Of a stretch of 64,000 nt of DNA, positions 27,480-36,754 are shown piece after piece. A program made the translations under genes and the position numbers. The stretch's first letter is position 1; the number at the start of each line of letters is the position of its first letter. Source of the stretch: a virus. Below the pieces are notes generated by a model. That model saw only the letters and a list, made by a program, of their open reading frames with translations, did not search any database and was not told where the DNA came from. The stretch is from positions 1 to 64,000 of IMG/VR virus record IMGVR_UViG_3300028394_000053; one strand, 5' to 3'.

Positions 27480-27854
27480 TTAAACATACGTGGCTACACG
27501 CTGAGTCTGATCAAAGAAAACACTCAATCTTTGTGCGTCTGTGGTTGGAACTACGGTAAGCTCAAGCTGTATCAACAGGCCGTTTTCTTGTGGGAATACT
27601 TCTAGGGCGCTGATATAAATCCTAGGATCTCCGGCTGCTACACGCTGGATTTCAGTGTACATTGATTGCAAAGTATCTTGTGTTTGATTTTCAAACAACA
27701 TGTCCCACAGGGTAGTTCCGTAGGCAGGACGGCCCACCAGTTCACCTTGTCTAATATTAAAAGCATTTAGCAAGTCTCTTTTGATCAGTTCAAAATCAGT
27801 TAAAGTAAAATACTTGTTTTGATTGATGGTATTAAATCCAATAAACGTAGTCAT
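27480..27854 (-). CDS. gp25: Baseplate wedge subunit gp25
   Basis: 124 residues, the usual length of gp25/GPW lysozyme-like wedge proteins. It shows ELIKRDLLNAFNIRQGELVG, RPAYGTTLWDMLFE and the ending part QENGLLIQLELTVVPT, the typical gp25 pattern of a helix, a G.P.YG..L...LFE block and a C-terminal beta hairpin. In contractile tails gp25 sits in the core bundle with gp6 and starts sheath assembly. It lies directly before gp6 in transcription order, as in T4-like phages, and 13 bases after the repeat-rich hub protein. Confidence 0.92.
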   Translation of the reverse strand: MTTFIGFNTINQNKYFTLTDFELIKRDLLNAFNIRQGELVGRPAYGTTLWDMLFENQTQDTLQSMYTEIQRVAAGDPRIYISALEVFPQENGLLIQLELTVVPTTDAQRLSVFFDQTQRVATYV

Positions 27855-27867
27855 AATGTATTTACTC

Positions 27868-29781
27868 TTATCCTATTCGTGGAAAGGTGGGTCTCGCTTG
27901 ATTTAAAGCATTACTAATCACACCGCCGGCCTGCGTGGATATTCCCGATGCAGTATTTTGTGCCTGACTTATTAGCCCTGTCACAGTATTTTGTGCTTGA
28001 GAGACTTGGCTTAATAACGCACCGCCTTGGCTTTTTAAGTTCTGTAGGATTGTTGCTGCTGATGAAATATCTGCAAGAGAACTCAAAGACAAACTATTAG
28101 CCGATGGTGCTTCAAACGAAGGCACTGGTATTTTAGAACTTCCTAGTATCTTAACAAATGCCACATCCAGTGTGGCACGATTTGTTGTGTTTGTAAATCC
28201 AGCTGCGGTTTGTACTTTTGCTACTAGATCGCCAGCTCCGCCACCAAATATATTGCTAAGACTGTCTAAACTCAAATTAGATAAACCATTGAGTTTATCA
28301 GTTACGTTGCTTATTTGACCGTTGACTGCATCAATCGCACTGCTGACAGCGCCGGTTGCTGCCGCAGTGGCATTGTCAATTGCACCAGAAACAGCCGCAG
28401 TGGCATTGTCAAGAGCACCTGTGGCCAGGGCACCTACATCGGTATTTGCTAAATTAGTAATTGCACTTGTTGGATTGCTAAATGCTGTGGCAAACTGTGC
28501 AGCCTTGCCTGTGATGTCAAGGTTACTGGTCAGCGAGCTAACACTTTGTCCAATATTACCAACCGTGGTACTCAATGATCCGCTTAGACCGCTAAGAACA
28601 CCGGCTGGATTTGGAAGCTGTCCATTTACTAAACTTGTTAAATTACTAGTCTGACTCCAGGCTGCTGTGGCTGCTGATCCAAATCTTCCTGCGTTGGCAA
28701 CCAAGGCACCTACATCTCCCACTGCGGTATTTGTCAAGACACTGGTCACGCTATTTTGTGTAAACACCTGTCCAACACTGGCTGTTATTGCCTGTGTGGT
28801 TGATGGAGTTATTACTCCATTTGATACCAGCCCAGTGTAACCATCTTGTAGTAACGATGTCATGGCCCTAGTTTGTGTTCCTGGATTTGCTAAAAATTGT
28901 GCGGCTGTAGTAATTCCGCCTTTGCCAGTCCAAATTCCAGGAGAACTCAGTACACTGGTCAACGGCGCTGGATCAAATATAAATCGTTTCCAAGTATTGG
29001 GCTTGACATACCCGGCCTGTTCTAATTGCACACAGCTTAGACCGTATTGTCCAACTCCCTTATCGTCACTCATTGTGTCGGCGGGCTGATCCACCAGGTT
29101 GGCCACCTGGGCCAGGATACCTTGCACCTGTATTGAACTGAGAGGCCCAATTGCTGCAACAGGAAGACCTGTGTTGATGTTTATTAAATTGGCTTGATTA
29201 ATTGGATTAGTCAACGGCGTGTTAACCAATGCGGGTATTCCAGTACTGGTGGGCAAATTGTTCAACGTCAAAATTGCATTCAATCCATTGTTTGTTAATG
29301 CATCCAGTATGCTGGTTGTCAATGTACCTAGTGAATTATTTGTCAATGCATTCAGTGAATTATTTGTCAATATCCCTAGTCCATTGTTTGTCAACGCATT
29401 CAGTAGTGCATTATTTGTTGATATGCCCAGTCCGTCATTTGCCAATGTATTCAATATGCTGTTGGTCAATGCATTCAGTGAATTATTTGTCAATATCCCT
29501 AGTCCGTTGTTTGTTGCTATTGATGCCCCTAGACCACTACCTATCAACGAAAGTATTGCCTGGTTGTCAACTCCGGCTGTTCCTCGATCCAATCTACTAA
29601 GCGCAAACTTGGTAATGTTTGTTGCGGCACCGGTCAGTGTTTGCCCAGGGCTGTAGCCCACCAATGCCCCAGCGGCCACTTGACCATAAAATATCAAATC
29701 AGCCTGTAACTGTGTGGTGCCAGCAGGTGCAGATAGTCTGAATGTAGAACCTGAAGGAAGAGTATAGTTGAATATGCTCAT
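27868..29781 (-). CDS. Baseplate hub-associated repeat protein with lysozyme-like segment
   Basis: 637 residues from MSIFNYTLPSGSTFRLSAPA. A frame extension of 49 residues upstream lies inside gp5 and looks non-coding, and the chosen ATG overlaps the gp5 TGA (ATGA). Residues 84-180 are imperfect repeats of NALTNN/LGILTNNSL. Near residues 230-310 a block (YGLSCVQLEQAGYVKPNTW, then SPGIWTGKGGITTAAQFL) resembles phage muramidase or peptidoglycan-binding proteins that act with baseplate needles. The C-terminal half is Ala/Asn/Ser-rich (AVSGAIDNATAAATGAVSSA), probably helical coiled structure. Since gp5 here lacks its own lysozyme, this partner may carry the wall-directed activity. The function is inferred. 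Confidence 0.7.
   Translation of the reverse strand: MSIFNYTLPSGSTFRLSAPAGTTQLQADLIFYGQVAAGALVGYSPGQTLTGAATNITKFALSRLDRGTAGVDNQAILSLIGSGLGASIATNNGLGILTNNSLNALTNSILNTLANDGLGISTNNALLNALTNNGLGILTNNSLNALTNNSLGTLTTSILDALTNNGLNAILTLNNLPTSTGIPALVNTPLTNPINQANLININTGLPVAAIGPLSSIQVQGILAQVANLVDQPADTMSDDKGVGQYGLSCVQLEQAGYVKPNTWKRFIFDPAPLTSVLSSPGIWTGKGGITTAAQFLANPGTQTRAMTSLLQDGYTGLVSNGVITPSTTQAITASVGQVFTQNSVTSVLTNTAVGDVGALVANAGRFGSAATAAWSQTSNLTSLVNGQLPNPAGVLSGLSGSLSTTVGNIGQSVSSLTSNLDITGKAAQFATAFSNPTSAITNLANTDVGALATGALDNATAAVSGAIDNATAAATGAVSSAIDAVNGQISNVTDKLNGLSNLSLDSLSNIFGGGAGDLVAKVQTAAGFTNTTNRATLDVAFVKILGSSKIPVPSFEAPSANSLSLSSLADISSAATILQNLKSQGGALLSQVSQAQNTVTGLISQAQNTASGISTQAGGVISNALNQARPTFPRIG
29272..29520. 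repeat. Repeat array encoding NALTNN/LGILTNN units
   Basis: Within the hub-associated gene the DNA is a string of related 27-33-base units. The best pair, 29342-29391 and 29465-29514, is 50 bases long with one difference. The protein consequence is a run of leucine- and asparagine-spaced units such as NSLNALTNN and NGLGILTNN, which could form a solenoid or helical rod. Confidence 0.8.
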
Positions 29782-31292
29782 GATGTTTTTGTGATACTCA
29801 CTCCAGCTGGTAAAGCAGCTGCATCGGGCGGAGGACTTGGTTGTCCCGGTTGCACAATTGAAGACTGCACAGATACACCTTGATTGTGATAGGCATACGG
29901 TTCGTGTGTGGGTGCCCGGGTACAACAACTTTCAGTACCGGTAGAGCTGGTTTGCCAACCAGTGCTGGGATTAAATTCCACGCCGGGCATTAGATATTTG
30001 GTTATTGCAGTAGGAGCGTCTGCTGGCTGTCCGCCACCACTGTTGAGCAAGACCTTGCTGCCAGTTAAACTGAGTTGTCCTTCTGACGCCCAACTGCCTA
30101 GACCGCTCTTGATTGCCAGTCCTCCACCGCTCTTGATGGCCATGCTGCTTTCTCCAAACAGGCTGAGTTTACCTTTGCCTGCCAGATCAGCATCTCCATC
30201 ACTTTGTATACTGGTACCTTTGATGCTTTTGAGATTCATGCTTCCGCCAGCAAAAATATTAACATCTGCGTCGGCATGTAGATTTATTGTGCCTTCGGTT
30301 CGCATGTTTATACTGTTGGTGCTGTAAACATCAAGTGTGCCTTCTTGTCCAAGCTCGACCCAGGTCTGTCCGTTAGCATGACAGATATAAAAACAGTTGC
30401 CGTCATCACTCATGGTTATCTGATGTCCTTTGGCGGTCCTGATTCTGACCAAATTATCAGATCCATTTAGTGCTCCATCGTCCATGACAAAACTGTGTCC
30501 ACCCCGGCGTCCAATCACAGCAATGCCTTGTAGCGTTTGTTGATCTAGTGCCTTGGGATTGTTGGTGTCACCCAGTCCGCTTTGATAGATAGCGCGACCC
30601 GGAGTGCTAATTCCATAGCAGTTGCTTGGGCTTTCTCTCTGGGCACTGGAACCAATTGGGCCACGAACAGTGTCATTGTTCAAGCCTTGTTGAAATAACA
30701 CACCAGCCACATAACTGTGCACCGGTTTCTTTTCGTTGAAGAATGTGGGACTTTCGCTAGTTTTAGGATTGCTGGGTGCATTGTTTATTTCAGTAACCGG
30801 CAACCTTGGTGAACTGCTTAGATACTCGCCTTGTATGGCATTTTGAGTTTGTGCTTGATCTTGACCTACCGCACCAATAGCCGGGATCATGTGTGTGATA
30901 CCATTTTCTGGCAAGCATCCTATATAGTATCCATTACCTGGATCGTCGTTGACAAAAAAGCACAAGACCTGTGTGCCAATGTCAGGAGGTGTGAACCACA
31001 TGCCGTAACTCTGTTGGTTGCCATCTAAAAAGGTACCAGTTCCAGCACTACCGCCCTTGGGTGTAGCACCATAAAATGGCGTACAGTAGCTTACTGTGCG
31101 CCAAAGATCTTGATTGTTTTTGTCAGGACCTCCGAATGTTTCAATGTACACTTGCAGACGTCCCATACGAGTAGGATCGTTGTTGTTGCGCACTTCGCCG
31201 ATGTAGGGGCCAGAGGAGCCTGGTAACCCGCCACGATCTTGGTCAAAGGTGTTGGGTGTTCCGGTACTGCGTTGAAAATTATCTAAAGCCAT
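29778..31292 (-). CDS. gp5: Baseplate hub needle gp5-like, without lysozyme domain
   Basis: 504 residues. Residues 25-130 form the OB-fold region (PYIGEVRNNNDPTRMGRLQV, then TPPDIGTQVLCFFVNDDPGN). A middle segment carries no recognisable lysozyme. From about residue 265, FVMDDGALNGSDNLVRIRTA begins a triple-stranded beta-helix with VgrG-like strand repeats (NSINMRTEGTINLHADADVN). T4 gp5 has a lysozyme between OB-fold and helix; here it is missing, as in other marine relatives. The protein would form the membrane-piercing needle. It overlaps the next gene by four bases and follows the hub protein at 31320 by 27 bases. Confidence 0.85.
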   Translation of the reverse strand: MALDNFQRSTGTPNTFDQDRGGLPGSSGPYIGEVRNNNDPTRMGRLQVYIETFGGPDKNNQDLWRTVSYCTPFYGATPKGGSAGTGTFLDGNQQSYGMWFTPPDIGTQVLCFFVNDDPGNGYYIGCLPENGITHMIPAIGAVGQDQAQTQNAIQGEYLSSSPRLPVTEINNAPSNPKTSESPTFFNEKKPVHSYVAGVLFQQGLNNDTVRGPIGSSAQRESPSNCYGISTPGRAIYQSGLGDTNNPKALDQQTLQGIAVIGRRGGHSFVMDDGALNGSDNLVRIRTAKGHQITMSDDGNCFYICHANGQTWVELGQEGTLDVYSTNSINMRTEGTINLHADADVNIFAGGSMNLKSIKGTSIQSDGDADLAGKGKLSLFGESSMAIKSGGGLAIKSGLGSWASEGQLSLTGSKVLLNSGGGQPADAPTAITKYLMPGVEFNPSTGWQTSSTGTESCCTRAPTHEPYAYHNQGVSVQSSIVQPGQPSPPPDAAALPAGVSITKTS

Positions 31293-31319
31293 CTAGTATT
31301 CTTTCTCGATATTGATCTG

Positions 31320-32804
31320 TTATTGATCTGTTCCTGTACGATTTTTTGATTTAAAATTAAATCTGTTTGGTTGCGTTAATCTTGGTCGTATGGTTTCATT
31401 TAGTTCGTAGGGATCAAATTTAGGAACTGATGCTTTTGGAGGAGCAGGCGGAACAACAACCGGGGTCTGTTGTTCAAGTTGGGCTGATTCCAATATTTGT
31501 TTTCCTTTTAGTTCTTGTTCAAATCGACCTTTACTAAAAAAAGATTTTACCGCTGTGGCAGTATAGGTGTTGTTCTGTCTTGGAAGTCCTTGTTGATTGT
31601 TCACATTCATGACTCCAGTAGAAAAATCATAATCTTGCGGCTGGTTCCAGCTGATATCAAAAACTATTTCTTGGCTGTCGTAGTTGATACTGCCATCAGC
31701 ATTGAACGGCGCAAACGTAAACTGACCATTGGTAATTCCTCCACTGGCTTCTCCTTGTTGTAACCAAGCAGGATCTCCTACTATACGCAGGGTGACTTCG
31801 CTTTGGGCGCTTGGATCGTAAAAAAAATCAGTAAGGCTGTCAACTGCGTTGTTGGTATAAGTTCCTGTTGCCTGACCAGTTTTTTGGGTAGTGGTTGGCA
31901 TGGCAGTGTAACTGTACTGGTCTCGATAGTCTGTGGTCAGCCGTGTTCTGGCTGCTACAGGTCCATTACCACCGAGTATCAGAGTATACAAGGTATTAAA
32001 GGCCTGTTCAAAATTTAAAATCTGTGTGTTTTGTCCTGTAAACCAATAGTAATAGCTTTTGTGACTGCCGCGATATCTACTTTTAGGAAAAAATGGTGTT
32101 TCCAAGTTGCTGACAGCATATGGAGTTATTAGATATGTCATACGATAAGCATAGTCTCGGCGTGCAACATCGTAACCAAGGCTTGTGGCCTGTACACTTA
32201 CCTTGTACCATACTGTGGTTCCTCCTCCAGCCTTGGGGTTGGGCAAAACTTCTTGAGTGAGAGGATCGACTTGTTGCAAGGCCTGATCCGATGCAAAACT
32301 GCTACTGCGCAAAATTTGATCAATTGCCTGTACTACCTGAGTGCCTTGAGATATAGGCCAATTTTGACTGTTGTTGTCTACTCTATCAGTTTTGGGGTCT
32401 AATGTTTCTTTGGCAGTATCGCTATTCTTGTTGGCAGTCTTTGATCGGTCAGTACTGCCAGGTTTTTTAATGGTGGATTCTTCCAAAGCCACTGGTTCAA
32501 ATATAATTTCGTAAACATCGGCTATGTCGTATTTGTTTTGTTTGGCCAAATCATTTTGATAGGTATTCAAGGCCTCTACCAATCCAGTAAAAATATAATT
32601 TTGATTACCGGTGGGTGCTGCCGGAGCCTTTGCTGGAGCTGTAGTAGTGGTCTGTGTTGGTTGCGCTACTTGTCTTACTCCGGCTCCTGTTCCAAGAACT
32701 GTTTGTTGATTATTTGCTCCAAACCTACGCGGACCTGCTCCAAAGCCCGAACCAAACTTTCCGTCGTCGACTAAATTTTGTTGTTTGTTTGTTAGATCAG
32801 CCAT
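31320..32804 (-). CDS. Baseplate hub/tail-core structural protein
   Basis: 494 residues starting MADLTNKQQNLVDDGKFGSG. A low-complexity Thr/Ala/Pro segment (residues 45-65) leads to NYIFTGLVEALNTYQNDLAK, KYDIADVYEIIFEP and LEESTIKKPGSTDRSKT. The middle (VWYKVSVQATSLGYDVARRD) and the segment YRMTYLITPYAVSNLETPFF look like a beta-sandwich of tail hub proteins. The C terminus is Pro-rich and basic. It follows the gene at 32807-34432 by two bases. Together the two resemble the hub proteins that sit between tube and needle (role of gp27 or gp54), but I could not assign a T4 number. Confidence 0.6.
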   Translation of the reverse strand: MADLTNKQQNLVDDGKFGSGFGAGPRRFGANNQQTVLGTGAGVRQVAQPTQTTTTAPAKAPAAPTGNQNYIFTGLVEALNTYQNDLAKQNKYDIADVYEIIFEPVALEESTIKKPGSTDRSKTANKNSDTAKETLDPKTDRVDNNSQNWPISQGTQVVQAIDQILRSSSFASDQALQQVDPLTQEVLPNPKAGGGTTVWYKVSVQATSLGYDVARRDYAYRMTYLITPYAVSNLETPFFPKSRYRGSHKSYYYWFTGQNTQILNFEQAFNTLYTLILGGNGPVAARTRLTTDYRDQYSYTAMPTTTQKTGQATGTYTNNAVDSLTDFFYDPSAQSEVTLRIVGDPAWLQQGEASGGITNGQFTFAPFNADGSINYDSQEIVFDISWNQPQDYDFSTGVMNVNNQQGLPRQNNTYTATAVKSFFSKGRFEQELKGKQILESAQLEQQTPVVVPPAPPKASVPKFDPYELNETIRPRLTQPNRFNFKSKNRTGTDQ

Positions 32805-32806
32805 GC

Positions 32807-34432
32807 TTATGCTCCTACCTGGGTTGGTGAGTCACTTTCACCGGTAAAGTTGCCCAACGCATCTACACCGGCACTGGTTGATCGTGGATTAGGAGGACCG
32901 GGCGGAATGTTAGAACTTGACGGTGTTGCCTGTGGTGTTCTCTCGCCTGCCAGTGGCGGTAGTTGTGATAAAGGTGCATTTCCTCTTAGCAGATCTTTCA
33001 CAGTGGTTCCTGACAGCTGGAAAGGAAAAGGTATAGTTCCTCTATTTTGACCTATGGCAACGTTTTGTGCCACCGGCTTGGCTTCAATGTTGTATTCAAC
33101 TTGTGCTTTAGCTACACGAAAAGTAAGTTTAGTCAGAGTAAATGGATATATTTTTTCTACTATGGCCCTAGGGTCAGTGGTAGTGATCTGGCCTGTGCCC
33201 CGTCTGTTGTATCTACCTATTATGGGTGCTGACAAATTGCCTTGGCTGTCATATCCGTAAAAACGAACAACCAGGCAATACTGAGCTTTTATGTAGTTTG
33301 GAGTAAGATTGCTACCAGATGCATTGGCCCGGCGGTCTTGAGAGGCGTAGTCAGGAACAGTTGGATCAATAAATGTGCCGCCCGGAGTGTTTATTTCTCT
33401 AACTGCTCGATAGAGATTTTGTATCAAGGTTATTCCGTTGGGTTCAGTTACTTTAAATTTGATATCAGTGGCACAGTGGGCCATCTGGGTTCCTCCTCCG
33501 GGCGCGCTGGATGTTATTTCTAAATCATCTATATAGTAATCAACAGGAAACATTGCACTACGTCCGCCCGGACTTGATGCGCCGGTAGAATTATTGCTTG
33601 TTGTTGTTGGAGCTCCGCCGCTTTGCATCAACAGTGTCCAGCCAGCTACACTGCGTTGGGGAGAATTTATTAATTGGTTAAACTGAACGTCGGTCATTAG
33701 ATACCAACTGATCTGGTATGTATAGCTGGCATATTCATCAAGTATGTTGGGTTGAGTGATGATACGACTATTTGTGGCTGTTCCAAATGTGGATTTGATT
33801 ATGTCTTTGGTTGAGTTACCAGTGATTACAGGACTGTCGGCTCTGCCGTCACCAACACCAGGTTGTGTGGCTGAGCTGGCTGTGCCCCCGGCAGCAACGT
33901 CCAGGGCTTCTTGTGGGCTGAGTCCACCTTCGACCAGGGCTGCAACATTTATTCTTCCAGTGTTTATGTTAGGAGCAGGAGTAGCTTGGCTTATTGATAA
34001 CTTGATTGGATCTGGATCCAGGCCCTCGTCAACCACAATCGGTTCTTCTACAGAACCCAAGGGCTCAGTAACTAGACTGGTTGGGTTTTGTGCTGTTGCC
34101 CCGTCTGTCCTGGCTGTCTGATTGTTGGCCGCTACTGCTCCTGAGCTGACCGGACCACCATCTAGTGGTGGCGGGGTTGCCGCTTCAATCGCTTGTCTTG
34201 CCTGTTGATCTAGTGCTGGTATTGCAAGCTGTAAGTCTTTATATATAGCGGCAGTGTCTGGGTCACCGGCGTCTTGTATGAATTGGGTGAATCGGTTGAA
34301 TGCTTCCATGGTCGAAGCAGACCTGAACAATTCACGACCGTTTGGCTGGGTAATGGTATAAAAAATTGTACCGTCATTGAAAGGATTAAGTGAAATGGTG
34401 TAGCCATCAATCACCCGTTTAATCTCAGCCAT
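32807..34432 (-). CDS. Baseplate hub/tail-core structural protein with VAALVE motif
   Basis: 541 residues. It starts MAEIKRVIDGYTISLNPFND and has a helix-rich region, then a Pro/Gly linker that contains INVAALVEGGLSPQEAL near residue 160, a motif shared with the protein at 34733-36754. The second half (YTYQISWYLMTDVQFNQLI, DYYIDDLEITSSAPGGG, FKVTEPNGITLIQNLYRAV) reads as beta-rich tail hub domains, ending in LTKLTFRVAKAQVEYNIEAK and a Pro/Ser tail. It lies between gp53 and the preceding hub gene. It probably belongs to the baseplate hub or tube cap; the exact T4 counterpart is not clear. Confidence 0.6.
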   Translation of the reverse strand: MAEIKRVIDGYTISLNPFNDGTIFYTITQPNGRELFRSASTMEAFNRFTQFIQDAGDPDTAAIYKDLQLAIPALDQQARQAIEAATPPPLDGGPVSSGAVAANNQTARTDGATAQNPTSLVTEPLGSVEEPIVVDEGLDPDPIKLSISQATPAPNINTGRINVAALVEGGLSPQEALDVAAGGTASSATQPGVGDGRADSPVITGNSTKDIIKSTFGTATNSRIITQPNILDEYASYTYQISWYLMTDVQFNQLINSPQRSVAGWTLLMQSGGAPTTTSNNSTGASSPGGRSAMFPVDYYIDDLEITSSAPGGGTQMAHCATDIKFKVTEPNGITLIQNLYRAVREINTPGGTFIDPTVPDYASQDRRANASGSNLTPNYIKAQYCLVVRFYGYDSQGNLSAPIIGRYNRRGTGQITTTDPRAIVEKIYPFTLTKLTFRVAKAQVEYNIEAKPVAQNVAIGQNRGTIPFPFQLSGTTVKDLLRGNAPLSQLPPLAGERTPQATPSSSNIPPGPPNPRSTSAGVDALGNFTGESDSPTQVGA

Positions 34433-34433
34433 G

Positions 34434-34733
34434 TTAGAATCCCAACACTGTTTGCAAGGTAGCTATCCTGGGCAGAAATATTTCAACGCCCACAGCAAAA
34501 TCCAAAGGCGGCTTGGTCAAGGTGTTGGGGTTGCGTTGATAAAACACCCACCACAATCCTGGATTGCTGTATAGATCATAGGCCAACAAATCAGGTCTGT
34601 ACTGATAGGTTAGATTGATAGCAAATGACAAGTCGTCCGGTAATAAGGGAATAGGCCGATTGGTCATGGTATCCAAAAAGAACTGGCTGTAGCCGGTTGT
34701 ATAATAAGCACTAGTACTATCGTATGCAGCCAT
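34434..34733 (-). CDS. gp53: Baseplate wedge subunit gp53
   Basis: 99 residues. The core is FAINLTYQYRPDLLAYDLYS and NPGLWWVFYQRNPNTL, followed by GVEIFLPRIATLQTVLGF, the typical gp53 pattern: RPDLLAYDLYG, then LWWVF, then an Asn-Pro motif and a final IP strand in a LysM-like fold. In T4 gp53 (about 196 residues) ties neighbouring wedges to the hub; short versions like this are normal in marine relatives. Its ATG overlaps the end of the gene at 34733-36754, and one base separates its stop from the next gene. Confidence 0.85.
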   Translation of the reverse strand: MAAYDSTSAYYTTGYSQFFLDTMTNRPIPLLPDDLSFAINLTYQYRPDLLAYDLYSNPGLWWVFYQRNPNTLTKPPLDFAVGVEIFLPRIATLQTVLGF

Positions 34734-36754
34734 TACCAGAATCCTCCTTTGAGTTGATTGCCGTTGGCAAATTGTTGTAAATTAAATACCTGACTTACCT
34801 GTTGACGACTTTGTACTGGCAACAAGGTTATGACTATGTCTATCTTGGTTGGCACATAGGTTGGATTTTCAGTGTTTGGGTTACTGGGCGTTGGCCTTGT
34901 CGCTTTGGCACCTTTGGGGAGAGATTTTCCAAACGAGTCTATTGCAGTGGCCAATCGCCTAACCGAGCTCAATGAGTTATTGGTAGTTTGAACTTGTTTG
35001 TTGCGCAATTGATTTTGATTCAGTTGCAAATTGTTACTGCTGCCGGCACGGATATAATCCACATCAGCTGGCAGATTGTAGTTGAAACTTGTGACCAATA
35101 CTGGGTGCTTATTAAATTGATAATCTCCAAACCCGGTTAAAAAACACATAGGAGGAGGTGATCCTAAATTCTGGCTTTGTCCGTAAAACATTTTAGTCAC
35201 TGATCTAAAGAAATGTATCACGGCCAAGAGATAATTGGCCTCTTCGGTATCCTGTGCCGTAAACGCAGCTGTTATAGTGACGTTGTCGGTGTAGCTGTTT
35301 TGGTAAAAATATCCGCGATAGTTGCTGTGGGTAAGATCGGTGGGATTGTAGTTGGCCTTGTAATTGGTAGAAATTTGTGGCGTATATGGAAATATAACTC
35401 CGTTGCTGGACTTGAGCGGGTTGAGTATGAAAGCATTTTCAGCATTGTATAGATAATCACTGTTGTCTGCTAGACTCAGGCGCAATCGCCAGTCAGTGTT
35501 GTTTAGGGTTCGTTGTTGAGTTAGTATAGTCTGTTGTTTTTTTACATTGGCTGCACCAGCTGCTACGGCCCTGGATTGATCACTGCTGGCCTGCGTGGCT
35601 GGCTCCACAAAATCGTAGCCTACAAATACTGGATTGTTGTCTTCATCTAGAGTAAATCCCGGATTGAGATTGCCGTCTTCGTCGTAGGCCTGTCGTTCAC
35701 GATAAGGATTGGGGGCTGTCAAGGATTCTGCTAGAGTGCCAGTGACATCCAGTTCCTGGGATGCATACAGTGCCAGCGGATCTTCTACGTCGGTTGGACC
35801 AGACAATTGATTGGGCACTTCTTCGGCATCTGGATTGGGTATCTCAACCCCGGTGTCAATCTGTGATTGTTCGTATGCAAACAAACTGGCTTCGTCGCGA
35901 TCTAGTCCGGATGCTACTGTGACTCCAGTTTGAGTTTCTACCACATCAAAACTGCCGTTGTTGTTTGGTACTACAGAATAGTCGCCGGGCACAGTGATTG
36001 TGCGGGCAAGAGGTTCTGGTGATGCATTTTCTTGGGCAAACGGATCGTCAATTGCAAGAGCCTGAACACTGGCCAGTGCTGTTTCTGGATCAAGCCCGGC
36101 CTCAATCTGGGCTGCTACACTTATTTTATTAGACGATACCACATTGAATCTATCGAGATTTGGCGGTTGTTGTGAAGGAGTCACCGTGGTTATTCGCCCA
36201 GCGTCCTGTGCCAGGGTCGCTTCTATTTTTAAATTTTCTTTTGCGGCCTGTACCTGCGTCTCAGCCAGCTCGGCTTGCTCACGTAAAAGATTCACTGATT
36301 GTTGTGCCCGGTCGTATGCTTCTGTGTCGGGTTTCAGTTTGTCAAGTTGAATTTGAGCTTCAGTTAATTTTACTATGGCGTTTTGTTCTGCTGCTTGCGC
36401 CCGAGCACTAAGTTGTTGTGCCGTGGTAAGTTGACTGTTTTCAGTAGAGCTCAATAAAGCAGTTTGCGGTGTTTGTCCAGCTTCGACTAGAGCTGCAACA
36501 TTTGTTGGAGGATTAGCAGGTTGTGGGCCAGCGGGGTTGTTGGTCGGAGTTGGCGGAACATTGTAGTTGGGCTGTGAATTAATTGCGGCCTGGGTTGCTT
36601 TGATTTCAGCAGGGTTGCTGATTTCGTTGCCCAATGCATCATAGTATTGTGTTGTGCCATCAGGGGCCACATTCATCCGGGGCTTGCCATCGGGTCCATA
36701 GGTGACCGTGTTTCCATTGGTAGTAGTAACTGTCTGTCCTGTTAAATCAGCCAT
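34733..36754 (-). CDS. Probable tail tube cap/baseplate structural protein (gp48/gp54-like C terminus)
   Basis: 673 residues. The first 330 are low-complexity with a coiled-coil segment (AEQNAIVKLTEAQIQLDKLK, residues about 115-180) and two copies of a VAALVEAG...PQTAL motif near 82-100 and 210-230. The second half holds LRLSLADNSDYLYNAENAFI, FPYTPQISTNYKANYNPT and AANYLL-type helices (TEEANYLLAVIHFFRSVTKM), then GDYQFNKHPVLVTSFNYNLP. That arrangement resembles tail-tube cap/initiator proteins (gp48/gp54). It is the first gene of the minus-strand baseplate operon and has a late-promoter box 18 bases upstream. Confidence 0.6.
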   Translation of the reverse strand: MADLTGQTVTTTNGNTVTYGPDGKPRMNVAPDGTTQYYDALGNEISNPAEIKATQAAINSQPNYNVPPTPTNNPAGPQPANPPTNVAALVEAGQTPQTALLSSTENSQLTTAQQLSARAQAAEQNAIVKLTEAQIQLDKLKPDTEAYDRAQQSVNLLREQAELAETQVQAAKENLKIEATLAQDAGRITTVTPSQQPPNLDRFNVVSSNKISVAAQIEAGLDPETALASVQALAIDDPFAQENASPEPLARTITVPGDYSVVPNNNGSFDVVETQTGVTVASGLDRDEASLFAYEQSQIDTGVEIPNPDAEEVPNQLSGPTDVEDPLALYASQELDVTGTLAESLTAPNPYRERQAYDEDGNLNPGFTLDEDNNPVFVGYDFVEPATQASSDQSRAVAAGAANVKKQQTILTQQRTLNNTDWRLRLSLADNSDYLYNAENAFILNPLKSSNGVIFPYTPQISTNYKANYNPTDLTHSNYRGYFYQNSYTDNVTITAAFTAQDTEEANYLLAVIHFFRSVTKMFYGQSQNLGSPPPMCFLTGFGDYQFNKHPVLVTSFNYNLPADVDYIRAGSSNNLQLNQNQLRNKQVQTTNNSLSSVRRLATAIDSFGKSLPKGAKATRPTPSNPNTENPTYVPTKIDIVITLLPVQSRQQVSQVFNLQQFANGNQLKGGFW

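Noticed and set aside
28322-28654. A 110-residue plus-strand frame rich in Ala, Leu and Val
   Set aside because: Antisense shadow of the Ala/Asn/Ser-rich C-terminal half of the hub-associated protein.
29219-29656. A 145-residue plus-strand frame with repeats (LFVNAFSELFVN)
   Set aside because: The repeat is the antisense reading of the NALTNN array of the hub-associated gene, which has gp5 overlap and a proper start.
29782-29928. A 49-residue upstream extension of the hub-associated protein
   Set aside because: It overlaps gp5 fully and is Cys-rich and unlike a structural N terminus; the ATG at 29781 overlapping the gp5 stop (ATGA) is the natural start.
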